This document shows, in pieces, positions 37,736 through 51,700 of a stretch of 64,000 nt of DNA. The notes beneath the pieces are model-generated. The model searched no databases. It saw only the letters and a list, made by a program, of their open reading frames with translations, and was not told the origin of the DNA. The DNA comes from Glandiceps talaboti (lineage: Eukaryota; Hemichordata; Enteropneusta; Spengelidae), in contig NC_135549.1 of NCBI RefSeq assembly GCF_964340395.1, positions 17,093,842 through 17,157,841 of the forward strand. Direction: 5' to 3'. How positions within the stretch are numbered: the stretch's first letter is position 1; every line of letters starts with the position of its first letter. A program made the translations under genes and the position numbers.

Positions 37736-40700
37736 AAGTAATTTTAAATTTACGGAGGACAATCAAACTTGTTTTTCAAACATATTTTCACAAAAAATAA
37801 TTGAAATCAGTCCATATTTTTTCATAGATTTCTTGCTGATAAACATAATATAACCCGTCCTCCGTTCAACCCCCCCCCCCCCTTTTGAGGAGGTAGTTAC
37901 AAAACTGCATCACAATAAGTGATTTACAGATTTTGGTAATAGTTATGGATGTGAGTAACAGTTAACAGTATAGAATTTATTCCAGCAGGGAAACTAGGCG
38001 AAAATGCAATTCCATCCTTCTGTCATATGTTTACTAACAATATAGAATTCTTAGCACAAGCCACACACATCTTCCTCGAGTAGGCTACATAGTAGTCCTG
38101 CTTGCATATGGAGTAAGTCCATCCTTCTCCTTCCCGCGAAGAAACAGTCGTGAAAACTTGAAAATGGATATGGCGCATACTGTGGCTGATTTGTGCCACC
38201 TTTGAACATTTTCAATCTAAAAATATAAAAGAACCCAAATTCTTATCAAATATATTCGCATCATTAAATAAATTGTCAAGTCTCTGTGTTTTTTGTGTAA
38301 GCAGAAAAAAACACGATATGGCTAGCTAGTCCTGCTTGCAGACGGTGCACGCGTTTCACTCAACACCTTGCAGACAGTGTACGCGTTTCGCTCACCTTCA
38401 AGCGAAAAGCAATGTAACCACCTATTTCGAATGCGTCAGCAAAATACTGACGCATAAATTACAAAGGAATTATATACCCAGCTATCAAATATTAGCAATC
38501 GATCGAATATACTCTCATTTTACATTTCTTTGACGATAGAAGTCGCTGGTAAGATAAAAAAAAAAAAAAAAGTGTCAAAATCGGAATTTTTCCAGTTCGA
38601 ACTGTAATTTGAAACGTCCCACCTTACGAACACCCCCTGAAATTACGACTGGACTTGTGATCTCTGGATATTTGGTCTTCCGAACTGGGACGTTTGAAGC
38701 CAAGGCGAGGTAAATTTACTAAACAGTCGATTTATTGATAACATTTGACCACAGGGCGTGTTAATTCTTCAATAGTTACATACCAGCATTTCTAGTAAGC
38801 CCAATCACTTGAATCAACTACAACCTGCGTCTGAAACCATTTGGTGGTAATATATTCATGTCATTCAAAGCATGGGAAATGAAGAATTTGGATAAACTAA
38901 AAGGAACCTCAGACCACTATAGAAAATGTTCTATTATGGTCATGAAGTGAAGGGGGGGGGGGGGGGGACGATGATTTGTTCATGTCTCTCTTCCGCTATA
39001 AATTCAGACGTCAGCCCACGATTATTAAGGCCATGCTAGTATTCTATACTTTAATTTTTTTTTTCTACTTTTGTCCGCCCAAAGGTTACTGGTGAGATAC
39101 CCTATAAAAAGATAATTGAAAAAATAACACACAAAGTCAATTGTTCCAATAAAAGAAAATATAGGCTGAAGACTCACGTGCAAAAGTACTGCTTCAATGT
39201 CAAATCGATCTACGATTCAAGCATGCATCGTCGAGCTGGATTTGATGGGGTAAAATATAGTTCGAGCACTTTACTTTACTTTATTGATCTATGTGTCACT
39301 TTTAATCAAAATCAAACTCGAATTTAAAGCCACACTAACAAAGAATTTATAGCGTGATACCCAACATTTTCGCATATGAATATTGATAGCTTGTCCACGA
39401 ATGTTGACACATTGGACGAACGCATGAGGGCGCTAGTACTATATATTAATAATCGTTCGTCGAATTATACTCAGACCAATAGAACCAGACACATATCTAT
39501 ATATAGCATAGGAGCGTGTAGTATTTCTTTGATTGTTGTTTTCCTTGTCTACAATTTAAATATGACAATGTTTTGACTCGACAACATTTCCCCTACCTCT
39601 ACGAAAAGAACATAAGCATTAATTTATACATTTGTAGTAGCATGATTCGTGTGATATTTTCCTTAGGAAAACAGTAATCAGCAATCTAAGCAATACTGCG
39701 TGTCCGTCTAATAGAAAGCCTGGTAATAGATAGTTACAACACTCATTTGTTGGAAACAAGACGAAAAAAATCACGGTCTGCCAGTCGATGCTAGTCAATA
39801 TGGAGAAAAATTTATACCATAACATATGTGTGTGATAACATAGACGATGAAATAAGAAACCGCGATACTTGGCATCAGGAATGTAGCCAGAGAGGTTTAA
39901 AGAGCCTAGGATTACTAATATTCAATTTGGAATTTTCCTCTATCGAGCGGCAAGTTTTGTCATTTTTTAGTCTGAAAACACGTTCGACAATAATATATAT
40001 AAATTGGCAACTATTTATATCTAGTCTACTGCCATGAGAATTATCAACGAATCTAACTAATCTAAAAGACGTCTACTTTTTATCAGTGATTGAAGTGCAG
40101 TCAGTCAGACGTGGACAATACATATCTGTCTGTGCCTCCTTCAAAATGTCCATCCAAAATATTAATACAAACTGCTATCCTTATAAACAGGTGCAATATT
40201 GGTGATATGAAAACGCAAACAAACGAATAGGAAAATGACAAAATGCATTCAACAAAAACGTCGACGAGCAAGCTAAATTTGCATAAACCTGTCAAAGACG
40301 CTGAATGTTTTGAGTAGTGAGATTTAGAACGACTTATCGACTACGTGTATAGAAGAAAATATCAAATCTCATTACAGTATCATGTGTCGTCACATAATAT
40401 TGTCTTAATATTCTGACAGAGAGTATTTATCCTGTTCAACGATATAGTATAAACTATGTTTCCTGTTAGCAGCAAAGTGGGAGTTATTTTTAGTTTCGAT
40501 TCTATGTGGATAGCTCTGGTACGGATGTAATTCACATTATAAACAATTGTATCATACAGGATATACTGATAAATTGTTGAATGAATTTGTTCAAAGTATC
40601 ATTTACATATATATATATACACCTGCCATCTCGATCTTTGATCACTGACCTTGTAGATGTCCAGGGGGCCTACCCATTTGCTCTTTGCATTTGCGTTCAT

Positions 40701-41213
40701 GTCTTCAGGCAAACATAAATAAACGATATTTTAATATAATTCAATTGTGATTGTTAAATCAAAAGAAAGAACAGCCGTAATATGATCAATATATAATGCG
40801 AAGAACTTTGTGAATAATCCACAGGAATTAAGAATAAAAAGTGACTTGAATTTACGATTAATTTCGCTAGTGTTTTTTTTCGATGTAATATATTCGGTGA
40901 ACAACTTGAAGTGGTAAAAATGGAAAGGACGAAAAACGCATTCATCGAAGACATCGGCTTATATTGTCCTATTATATTGTCGGGTTTAAGTGCGTTAAAT
41001 TAAATTTATATAAAATACGAAAAAATACGAACAATATTACAAATAATTTACTATTGGAAAGAATGCTTCCTAATTTTCCTGTTTTACAATGTTTAGTTTA
41101 TCCTTAGAAACAACTATTTCTATTCCTATTCCCCTTACATACACACTAATTGGGATAATGATGCTTGTAATGAGATAAGTAAGTAGGGGATCTAGTTAAT
41201 GAAATTAGGAGTG

Positions 41214-41425
41214 GGGGTGTCGGTGGCTGAGTGGTTATACCACTGGGCCAGGCCACTGAGAACTGTGACTGGGATTCGTACCCTGGGTTTATAGAGTGTC
41301 ATTGAGTTTGACTTAACCAACCAACACAGGTTTTCTCATTGATGGTTGGTCCTTACTGGACTTCTTGGGAGAAATGTTTTTAAAAATTAAAGAACATTAT
41401 AGCATAAATAAATAAAATAATAATA
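41214..41425 (+). mobile_element. tRNA-derived SINE, copy 2
   Basis: Same A box (TGGCTGAGTGG), a B box with one change (GGGATTCGTACCC), ACACAGGTTTTCTC, GGACTTCTTGGGAGA and a TAA/ATA-rich tail. It is diverged and slightly shorter than copy 1. Confidence 0.75.
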
Positions 41426-41747
41426 CCATAAACCCTTGTGTGAAATTAAAAGTGTAGAGATACCATGCATCAAATGTGAAGGACACTCCTACACTGAAAA
41501 CAAAATAAACCAATGAAGGTATGACCTTCGACACCCATGTTTTTTTTATGCTGCCAGAGTGGATCATAGAAGACTGACACCGCAAGACTGCAAAGATTCT
41601 CGAAAAGCGTCTGGCATTGCAATAAATATACAATTTATATTTTTGTTATATAGAAATAAAAATATCATTTAATAAAGTGTCTTTTCTATTTAAACTGCTT
41701 CGAAAAGATATAAACAATTTGTAAAAACCAACAGGGGTTATCCAAAT

Positions 41748-41824
41748 CATGAATGCTGTTCATTTGATAGAGGTAGAATTTTGGCAAACAGAATTCCACT
41801 TTTATCAAATGAACAGCATTCATG
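41748..41824. repeat. Inverted repeat, perfect 22-bp arms
   Basis: Arms 41748-41769 and 41803-41824 (CATGAATGCTGTTCATTTGA plus two bases, and its complement), with a 33-bp loop. Confidence 0.85.
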
Positions 41825-42258
41825 AACATTTTATTCCCCAAGAGCGAAATTACGAATTCCAAAGTGTGTTTAACAATATTTCATACACATAAAGACATAA
41901 AGAGGTAGGAATGTATTCTTGGTTTTTGGAAAATAGTATCAGAACATAGTTATAACTAATGACAGTCGAATCTATACGAAGAATTGTGAGTATAGTGGTT
42001 TTCTTCCGGCAATACCACCATGTACCAGTGATATATGTGTAAATTACCCTAATACTCTTGAAACCCCTCTATCTTACATGTAAAGGAGAACATAGGCGAG
42101 GGTAACCTTTATCTCAGCTCTCAAACCTGGCCAGTATATTGCCAGTGTTCCAAGAATGTGAAACTCGTAACATTATTATTTCCCATAGTGCCTCGCCCCA
42201 GTGTAAAGCAGGCCTTTTTTTCTAACCACAGGGGACAGCAAGCATGTAATTGATTGCT

Positions 42259-42315
<57 letters not shown>

Positions 42316-42840
42316 AAAATATTAATTTTTGTGTGAAATAAAATGATTTTATGTGTGATATAGATCAAAGGTTTTTGTGGAAACATAAAACCTTTTTCTT
42401 CTTTCCCTGGCTGGTTTTATCTCTTCCAGCAGTATAATTCACCCTTTCTTGACTAAATCTCAGACCACTAAAAATAGACTAAATAGAGACATCTTGTCCA
42501 TTCCTCTCCTCTTATCTAAATTAAACCATTCCTAATCTTATAATTACCAAGGGATCGGTTACACCAGTGGTTTGCTTTATCTCTTATCTTCTGGGATATT
42601 ATCACGCGGAATAAACACTCAGCCATGCATGGCTTATTACAGAAGAGAGTTACAGCATAGTAATGTGTTCACATATTCAATATTCACGTCTGACAACAAA
42701 AAAAGCAACAAAGAATTCCATATTCTAATTTTAAAAATTCACATATCAAGAAGTGGGGAAAATTTTCGAAATTTATCACTAATATCTCCAAACACAAACG
42801 ACACATTTATCAGTCGAAACTAAGATCACTGTCTGTCATT

Positions 42841-43195
42841 TACAGCTAAAATGATGTAGGCTTGGTGTTTCACTCATGGGATATTACAGCTAAAATGATG
42901 TTGGATTGGTGTTTCACTCATGGGATATTACAGCTAAAATGGTGTCGGTTTGGTGTTTCACTCATGGGATATTACAGCTAAAATGATGTAGGCTTGGTGT
43001 TTTACTCATGGGATATTACAGCTAAAATGATGTAGGCTTGGTGTTACACTCATGGGATATTACAGCTAAAATGATGTTGGTTTGGTGTTTCACTCATGGG
43101 ATATTACAGCTAAAATGGTGTTGGATTAGTGTTTCACTCATGGGACATTACAGCTAAAATGATGTTGGATTGGTGTTTCACTCATGGGACATTAC
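42841..43195. repeat. 44-bp tandem repeat, 8 copies
   Basis: Each unit begins TTACAGCTAAAATGATGT and contains GGTGTTTCACTCATGGGA. A few substitutions separate the copies. Confidence 0.9.
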
Positions 43196-43680
43196 GTTTT
43201 TGACACAAAGATAGACATATTTCAACTCTACACTAAGAATAATAGTGACACAACAAGCACAGCGGGATCCTTTGCCTAATCATGTTGAACAGTGATAAGC
43301 ATTGCTATTCTTTTACATTGTACTGTGCAGTAGAAACAGGTTTCTAATGAAAACATTACACATGGACTTGATTTGAATGGCTTCAATTGTTTATTTTCTA
43401 ACTGATAATCAACATATCAATTATACATCCCCACTGTGCACGACACCCGTGTAATATTAATTTATTCTTTTGCAGAGTGTGTGGTAAAATGTCATGTTAC
43501 ATTGCAGAGTGAAAGAGCAAACCAAAGTCATTCGTCAAGAAGTCATGTAATATTTTTGTAAAGGGTTTTGTATGCATGAATGAATGTATATGAATAATTG
43601 CCGGTTATGGATTATTGTAATATGCTAGAAAAATAATTAACCTAAATTTTTATATATTAATTTTCTTAATTAATATACAT

Positions 43681-43821
43681 AATATCATAAACCATACAGT
43701 TCTGACCCAAATATTTCGAAGAGACTGAGCTCCTCTTCATCGGTGGGTCTCCAGTTTAAGTATGAAGAGGAGTTCAGTCTCTTCAAAATATTTGGATCAG
43801 ATCTGTATGGTTTATGATATT
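43681..43821. repeat. Long inverted repeat, 60-bp arms
   Basis: Arms 43681-43740 and 43762-43821 match with a handful of mismatches over a 21-bp loop. The minus strand of the left arm reads CGATGAAGAGG...CTTCGAAA. Confidence 0.85.
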
Positions 43822-45769
43822 ATTTATATATAGAACCTCAGTGTAAAGTTATATACATATATATGATTGAGCACTCTACTTGGCAAAAGATGAATGAAAC
43901 TCTATGTATGTATGTATATATTGCAGCATGTAAAGAAATACTGTCATACATTTTTTATGACATTATTTGATTGCACTTTCAAACCTCAAGTCACCTACAG
44001 TGATCAGTAGTTTTGACTGCTATCAAGAAAACATGCAGTACTTGCTTGTTTTTACATCCTGGCAGCCTGTAAACATAGTTCACTCATTGATCAATGTCAT
44101 GGTAATTGATTGTCTCTGGACAGGACCATTTAAAGTCCATAAAGGGATAAATGATATCTTGTCTCCAGCCCATATAACACTATATATCTTTTACTTTAGT
44201 CTAATGTTTATGTGATATAAAGCTACTTGATTCAAAGACTGTATCTTGTATTCTGCCTCCCTGTCTGTCTGCCTGAGTAGTTGCTTTCATCAGACGACCA
44301 ATCAGTCATTAATACAATGATCAGCATTATGGACTGTTGTCATGTCATGTCATGTCTTCGCTTTTCGCTTTTTGTCAAAAGTAATAATATGGCTGCCTTT
44401 AGTACCACACAGAACAATTCAGTCAAGTCCAAACTCTAGATCGTACACTGTTCATTTTTATTTTTGTTGAAAGTAACAATATGGCATGCCTTTAGCACCA
44501 CACTGAACAAATCAATCATGTCCAAGTTTCTAGATTGTGCACTGTTCCATTTCAACCTTGAACTGTGAATTATGCACATTTATCACGTCCCCCATTCAAC
44601 CTTGGACTGTAAATATGGTAAAATTGTGTAGCAGTTCCACTCAAGCAAGGACTGTACGTTGTGTAGCAGTCCCGTATATATCTAATTTGCCTACTTGAGT
44701 AAATAGTTTTGGATAAACGTGTATATACATCTTCATCACTTTGTTATTTAGTACTTTCTCATCAGTTGTAAGATTGGTATTTCATGTATGTCAGAACCAA
44801 TCTACAGATAACAAGGCTATGTGTAATACTAATAGTTTTATACTGCTAATGCTGTACGTAATATGAGAGAAATGTAACAAAAGCCTTTGATGCAAATTTA
44901 ATCAAAATAATTCCATTATATCAGCATGAATTATGTAATAATATAATTTACATCAAACTTGCAGGCAGAAATCATAAAAATTCATATTAACATAATGAGA
45001 AGCTGTGTAGCCTTGAATTATACCAGAAATAAATGAATAAATTGAATTGTTGATTAGTTAAAAACTGTCTGACGCTGTTACGAGATTAATTTAATAGACA
45101 TTGAAATAGACCACTTATAGTTGTGATGTTGAAATATACATCGTTTGTGAAATGTTATGGGGTATCAGACAAAATGGAGACTGACTTTGCAAGTAAGTAT
45201 TTATTGTTCACAATTTCTGGCTAGAATTAGTTTAATCTTACTAACTCCAATGTAATCATCTCCAACCATCATTTATTGAAGGATTTTCAAGTTGGTTACT
45301 AAGTATACACCCACTCTAAGTAGTCCCTTCCTTTGACTGTAAATATATACTGTAAATTGTGGTATAATGTAATTTGTATTCTGGTAGGACCCAGGGATTA
45401 GGACAACATTTTAGTGTAATTTACAAGAGAGATTTGTGTCAATACTTCTCAATTTACAAGTAATTAGGGTGATTACTTCTAAGTGTGTCAAGCAATCTCA
45501 AAAACAGAAATTCAGTTCTCTAAGGATTAGCTGTTGTTGTCGTAGTAACATACCCTGTCAGACAGTCAAGGTTTTCCTACATCAATCTGAACTTTCTTGA
45601 TTAGATACCCCACTCAGTATTTTGGAACTATGCCATTCCAGTTATCATGCTGTTGTTGTAGTCAGTCAACTTGTCAGGAAACATATTCAACAACTCACAC
45701 TAGCATCCATTTCGTGGACTACACATCAACTCAAGTATTACATGTACTTAGTAATTCCCAAAGGGGTAC

Positions 45770-45920
45770 ACACTCATTGTTAAAGAAGTTCATGGAGGAG
45801 ACAGCATCAGCAGGCAGGGAGTAGCATGCACTGTTAAAACAGTCCATGGAGGAGACACCAAGAACATACAGGTAGCATCTCACAGTGTACTATAAGTTTA
45901 TGGAGGAGGCAATGAGAGCA
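45770..45920. repeat. Degenerate tandem repeat
   Basis: Three diverged units of about 60 bp share TTCATGGAGGAGACA or close variants, just beyond the predicted 3' end of gene A. Confidence 0.5.
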
Positions 45921-45999
45921 CACAGACTGAGCCAGCAACTCACTATTGTCCACTATTAAGGTCATTTAAGAAGACAAAACAGCCACTACTACCAATTTC

Positions 46000-48522
46000 C
46001 ACACAACAACAAATCTTTTATTGAGCTATAGTTAAGAACATTTCAGTGAAGTTTGGAAATACAGTAATAATCATCTGTAACAAATAAAACCAGCGAATTC
46101 CATTATTGAAGATTTGCTTTCCCTTCTACTTCAAGGCATCAAACTATTGAGATGTGTTAAACTTCTCATGGAATCAATCACTCACTCCAATCATCAACTT
46201 TTTACTTAACTACGTGTAGCGATCTGTACAACAGTAATACTATTTTCTTTGCTACAGCCGGTGTTTTTTTTTTTTGGTGGTGATTTTTAAGTATTTACCA
46301 TGATGCTAACGTCTACAGCTTCAATCAATTGCACTTACATAATCTGGAGAAAATTAACCCTAATAATCTTATTATATGATTTGCAATAAAAAACACTCGA
46401 CCAAATTTTCAGCTTTGCGAGACACAAGCATTAAACAGAAGGTGAGTCATTAAAATTCACTAAAAGTGGCAGTAAAACCATAGTGTTTTTTTTTTCTCAT
46501 GATAAAAGCCCTGCTACAATGACACGCAGTAAAACTAACAATACTGACCCCTATACGCTGACTCAAACAAGTTACTATGATTATACCACGGTAAATTTGA
46601 AGAGGGACTTGCATGTCTTGGCAAGAGGCTATGTTATTGGCTGGCTGGTCCAAAAAAAAAGGCACTCTAGTATGGCATCGCTATTCACACACTTCTTCAA
46701 AATCCTCTCAAATTTACCTTGGTAAAACTAGCCTACAGTTTGTTTGGCATCTCTACAAGTTAGTACAATCACGTAAATATAATCAAATTTTTGACCACAT
46801 AAAGTACAATGACTTATATCAAAAGACATGTATACAACATTTTGAACAGCTTTGAGATCAGCCATGCATTGATAAATTTACATTAAGAAATGTTTTGACC
46901 ACAGTAGTCATCCAATATTGGCAAAAAAGTCCATCTTGATAAACTTCACTGATGTAACACTAATATAATAGGTTTTATTTAACATTAAAACACCGAACAC
47001 ATGGAATTTGGAGCTGCCAAGTACAAGAAAACAGACTTTAACACTGTTTAGTATACAAGGCTTAGAACAGCTAGTACGTGGAGATCACTTGATATAATCC
47101 ACCAAATTATCAACATGTCGTCATGGCGATAAATGACTTTTGGTTGCCATAGTGATGAATGACTTTGTGAAAAGAACTTCTAACACTAAGAAGTTACTAC
47201 GATTGTAATCATTTGTAAACTCCACAAATCAAAAGGATGTAATTTCTTTATATTCCGGTATAAATAAAACCACTTAGTCCCCAGCTTTTTGAAAATGATC
47301 TACTAAAATTTTAACTTTTTTAAATTTGAAGTATATTCTGTCTCTGCTGTACTACATTATTATAATATTTCAAATGTTCATGATGACACAGCCTGTCAAA
47401 TTTGTTTGCCTGAAACAAATGGGGCTCTTTATTTCGCACCATGAAACGCACTAAAACATTTACAACATCTCTTCAAAAAAATCTCGTCTATAAATTGTTA
47501 TACTTATACTTGTAAAAAATAATGACTTATAAATCTCTGCAGAATGAATTTAAAGAGACTAAATAATAACGACAATAAAACAAATATTTCAATTAGCAAC
47601 TGCAGCATTGCAACCAATGTTCAGAAATATTTCAATTAGCAACTGCAGCATTACAACCAATGTTCGGAAATTGAGAAAAACAAAAAACAATAAATACTCT
47701 TGACTTAAAAACAGTCCATTTGGCTGACGTCTGGCATTGCGTGTGGTCCCGTAAAACAACAAAAAAATAAAAAATATACAGTGATTATACACGCATGGGA
47801 CAAAATACAACCAATGGACTGTTACTGCATTTAAATTGGACTTGTAACGCTGCAGTACAGTGGTAACATTGAAATATTGTCACCCCTAAGGAGCGACTTC
47901 AAGTAAGAGAATGGTTCAACAGAAAACAAAACCATAATACACTTTTCTCAACTTTTTCATTTTACAAGAATACAAATAATAATTGATTCTTTTTCTTCTC
48001 TTTAAAAATTTCAATTGAAAGCAACTGATATGTGCCACTCTGGATGAAGTCACTACTTGGTCTAATGACCAGTTGTTTACGTAACCATAGCAATAGCTAG
48101 CTAGGGTGTGATCAGTTGTTTACGTAACCATAGCAATAGCTATGACGTAATCAGTACTACTATATAGTATTAAGTTGGAAAATGAAAATATACAGATTGT
48201 CACATTGCCTGTCTGATGAGAGAGACTAGTGTGTTTAAAAATGCCTGTGAAACTACTAATCTAAATCTCGGTATACACATATGGATGAACCATTTATAAA
48301 CAACGGTCTATAAATTCTAATAATGTTCAAGAAATTGAAAGAGGTTTAGCCTTTGTGTCTTACACAAGGACATACAAACCCAACACAGAACACATAATGA
48401 GGCACCTTGCAGGTGATCCTGTTACAACAAGCATTGACTTCTTCCACAGATACTGGCACTTTAATAGCTGCCTTTTCTCATTATAGTAACTTCCACCACC
48501 CTCAGTAGTATTTTAGAGATGG
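46000..48522 (-). other. Probable 3'UTR of gene A
   Basis: No open frame of note follows the stop at 48523. AATAAA signals on the minus strand occur at 47433-47428, 46978-46973 and 46022-46017. The last is followed by a GT-rich stretch (TTGTTGTTGTGTGG) of the kind that promotes cleavage, so the end near 46.0 kb is preferred. Two direct duplications lie inside: about 41 bp at 47582-47665 and about 30 bp at 48070-48142, both with a 43-bp period. Confidence 0.4.
46017..46022 (-). terminator. Candidate polyadenylation signal for gene A
   Basis: AATAAA on the minus strand with a downstream GT-rich element. It is the most distal of three candidates. Confidence 0.35.
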
Positions 48523-48760
48523 TTACACAAATGTAGAAAATGCAGCGGGTGAGGACGCATCTCCATCAGCTGCTTGATCTTGCTGTTTCCTCTTCTTCTC
48601 ATCACCGTACTGGCCAATAAAAGAGCCATCTTCATTGAATTGTCCGGTGTCACCACCATCGCCGTACTCAGCCATACTGTCCGTGTCACTGCCAACTTTA
48701 CTGCTGCGGTGACTGGCATTGTCTGGCTTCTTTAGAGGTTCAGTCTCATCAGGGGAGTCT
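48523..48760 (-). CDS. Gene A last coding exon: FIGQY ankyrin-binding tail, stop codon
   Basis: 238 bp. The acceptor CATATTACAG completes a Lys codon and reads [48 protein letters not shown], then [10 protein letters not shown] and TAA. The AEYG...[11 protein letters not shown] block is the L1-family signature. The upstream open frame to 48906 is intron read-through, shown by the acceptor and phase match. Confidence 0.92.
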
Positions 48761-51700
48761 CTGTAATATGGATGAGAACAAAATGAACCGGTTTCATCAT
48801 TGGCCATTGTATCTTTACTAATACTTGCCCAGTTTCTGAGAATTACAGACAATGGGAAGTGTTTGCCAGAAAACAGCACATAATGTAAAAGTTGACCATT
48901 TGGCAAGTTTGGGGTTGTTGCTAGATTAGAACTGTGATTGAAAAGAGAAATTTGTTAGCTTTTTGGAGTACCCTCAAGAACAACCATACTGTGTCCAGCT
49001 GTAAATGTGTTGTTATCTACCCAGTAAAATAATGACCTCAACTTGCCAAATGTATAGTCTTCTGGTGAATTCTTACTGTCTTTAACTGTAAAGACATTAA
49101 ACATACTGAGACAACCACTGCATTATACTAGTATAAACTGTGTATTTTAAAACTGTCACGTTTTTGTCAAGTCAAGGACTGCATACAAATAAAAGCTTTG
49201 ACCAGCCTTGGAAAAGTCAAAATAATTTTACAATCAATTCTACAAATCCACAACTTTTCTTCTCGGTAACGAAATATTGGTAATTTAGAAGTGTATAAGA
49301 GAGTGGACCAGCCAATGGCGTGAGTGTGAAATGCGCATAGCTGGCTAAATTCTTGAGAATACATAATTCAGCTGTTCTAATCATGACTGACAGAGAGGGT
49401 CGAAGTGATATAATCACCAGCAGTAAAACCTTATTCTAACATAGACATTTTTTTTATGTTCATGAATAATTGCCCTGGCCATACCAAGGCCTGTCAATGG
49501 TTTGTAAAAAATACATGCTGCCATAATTAGATATTATTCACAATATTTTTCCTTTTTCAGCCAAGGAAAATACTCATGAGCTAAGAGGCCTTTGTCACTA
49601 TGAGTTGCTAGTCGTCCAGTGACTCGTAGTGACAACCCTTAGGTCCCAAGTATTTTCTGACTGAATGAAGCAGAATATTGGAGAATAACATAATTATACC
49701 AGTGCCACTATGAGTTGCTAGTCGTCCAGTGACTCGTAGTGACAACCCTTAGGTCCCAAGTATTTTCTGACTGAATGAAGCAGAATATTGGAGAATAACA
49801 TAATTATACCAGTGCCAGTAATATCAAAGAAAAAATGGGCGAGACCAATGGCAATTTTGAATATTTTGACTCATATTTCAAACACTGCAGAACAAGTGAC
49901 GGAGACACGCAATGTTGTGACATCTAACAACCAGAGTATATATTCCATATTTTTTGTTCAACTTTGCTCATGCACAATATAATAATAAAGCTTTACACTT
50001 TCGATGAACAAATGAAAAAAAAATATGTGAAATTCTTGACTCTAATTAACACAATACCACGGTAATTTGCTTTGATTTTATCAACTACACAGTATTATTA
50101 TTATGTTAATCTAAAACTACCATAGTATCCATAAATTATTTTTAGATGGCTGGGTTATTTTGAGTTCAGTGATATTTGTCAGTGCTGGTAGCTGGCTACA
50201 AATACATAGTAGCATGTATGTTGTAGTCTCGTTACAATCCAGACATAACAAAGTTTACAACTACACATCACCATATGTTAATCTCACATTTTATTCATAC
50301 TTGGTTTGGTAAAATGTAGAAAATATGTACTGATAATAGAAACTGTATGACTAAACAACTTTTAAAAAAAAATATATATACTTTATAATTCTAATTCCAA
50401 TAATTAAGATATTTACAGGGTAGTAAACATTAAATAAAAAAATATTGTTTTGTTAAATGATAAAAGATGGGCTAAGCCAACTCATGTGATTAAATGTAAG
50501 TATTTCATTCATTTTATCATCCTGGGCAAATCCTTTTCTTTTTTTTCAAATCTGTGTCTATAAATTTTGATTCCTATACAATAGTTTTTATTGTGGAATA
50601 ATTTAGACATAAATAACAAGTCATGCTGGAAAACTAAGTTGGAAAGCTAAACTTTGATGTCATGCTGGAAATCGGAAAGCTAAACTTTGATCAAGTCATG
50701 CTGGAAAACCAAGTCGGAAAGCTAAACTTTGATCAAGTCATGCTGGAAAACTAGTTGGAAAGCTAAACTTTGATCAAGTCATGCTGGAAAACTGTAGATA
50801 TGTACAAGTAACAAGTGGTGGTGAGAAAACTGTTTGACATTCAACAAGTCTTCAACGCAAACATAACTATTACCATCCTGCACAGCATGAGATATGAGTA
50901 AAATGTTGTGTCACTGGTCTAATCATAGTTATTTCAGTTTGTATGCCTAAACAATACAGACAATTACAAGAGTAGATACACTCAGGGCATGACACTAAAC
51001 TTAGACTAGATACAGCAGGACTTGACGCATAGAGATAATTTACAACCCACAAAAAAAACACTGATGCATTTGCTTGCTTGTGGTATTAAAACAGGAATGA
51101 GACAAGGTTCATGCAAAGACATACAATGTAATTAGTGTGAGCTAACTAAAAAGTATATATACCACATGGTGGAACCCTGAATCCCTTAATTCTGTTTATT
51201 GATAAAACTGTACACATTTATAACATATTGTCTGAAGCTACATCTGAGGCACCACCTGTTGTTGTTGTATCAGTTGCATTGTTATTTTTACCTAATTTTA
51301 TTTGTACCTAAAGTCTTTCCATGGCTCACTTCATTCAAGCAAATGCACTGGTGTTTTTTCCTGGGTTGTTGACTACCAAGGTTTGACACTTTGCCAACTA
51401 AACATTGGAAAACTACCGTATCATACATCACTTGACAATTACTCATGAAAGTATTACTAAGGGATGATTGCACAATGTCACACAAGCTGAATAACTGAAA
51501 CATTGTTCATTTAGGAGGGGAAGGGGTCTGATGTCAATGCGATTGCTGGACTTCATTTTCGTACTTCTAACCAAATTTCGAAATCTTTCATGCCTTCAAT
51601 GATAAGCTTCTGTATTTACTAGAGATGTTGATAAGGTGATACAAATTTACTGATGTGAGATACAGTGCTGGGTTTCCGGTAGTATTTTGATGTGTTTACC

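Larger units (their letters stand above)
34490..45999. other. Intergenic region between gene A and gene B
   Basis: About 11.5 kb without a supported gene on either strand. It contains a TTTG tetranucleotide run (35272-35398), a hammerhead-like motif near 37690, poly-G near 38950, a second SINE, a hairpin at 41748-41824, an ATTG microsatellite at about 42262-42315, a 44-bp tandem array at 42841-43195 and a long inverted repeat at 43681-43821. Enhancers cannot be judged from sequence alone. Confidence 0.55.

Noticed and set aside
39376-39576. 66-codon frame with one hydrophobic segment
   Set aside because: No homology recognised, no splice sites or polyadenylation signal that fit, and a length expected by chance in AT-rich DNA.
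48523-48906. 127-codon frame as a single-exon gene
   Set aside because: Only 48523-48760 is exon. The upstream part precedes a clear acceptor, and the phase match to the 52822-52735 exon restores the L1-family tail.
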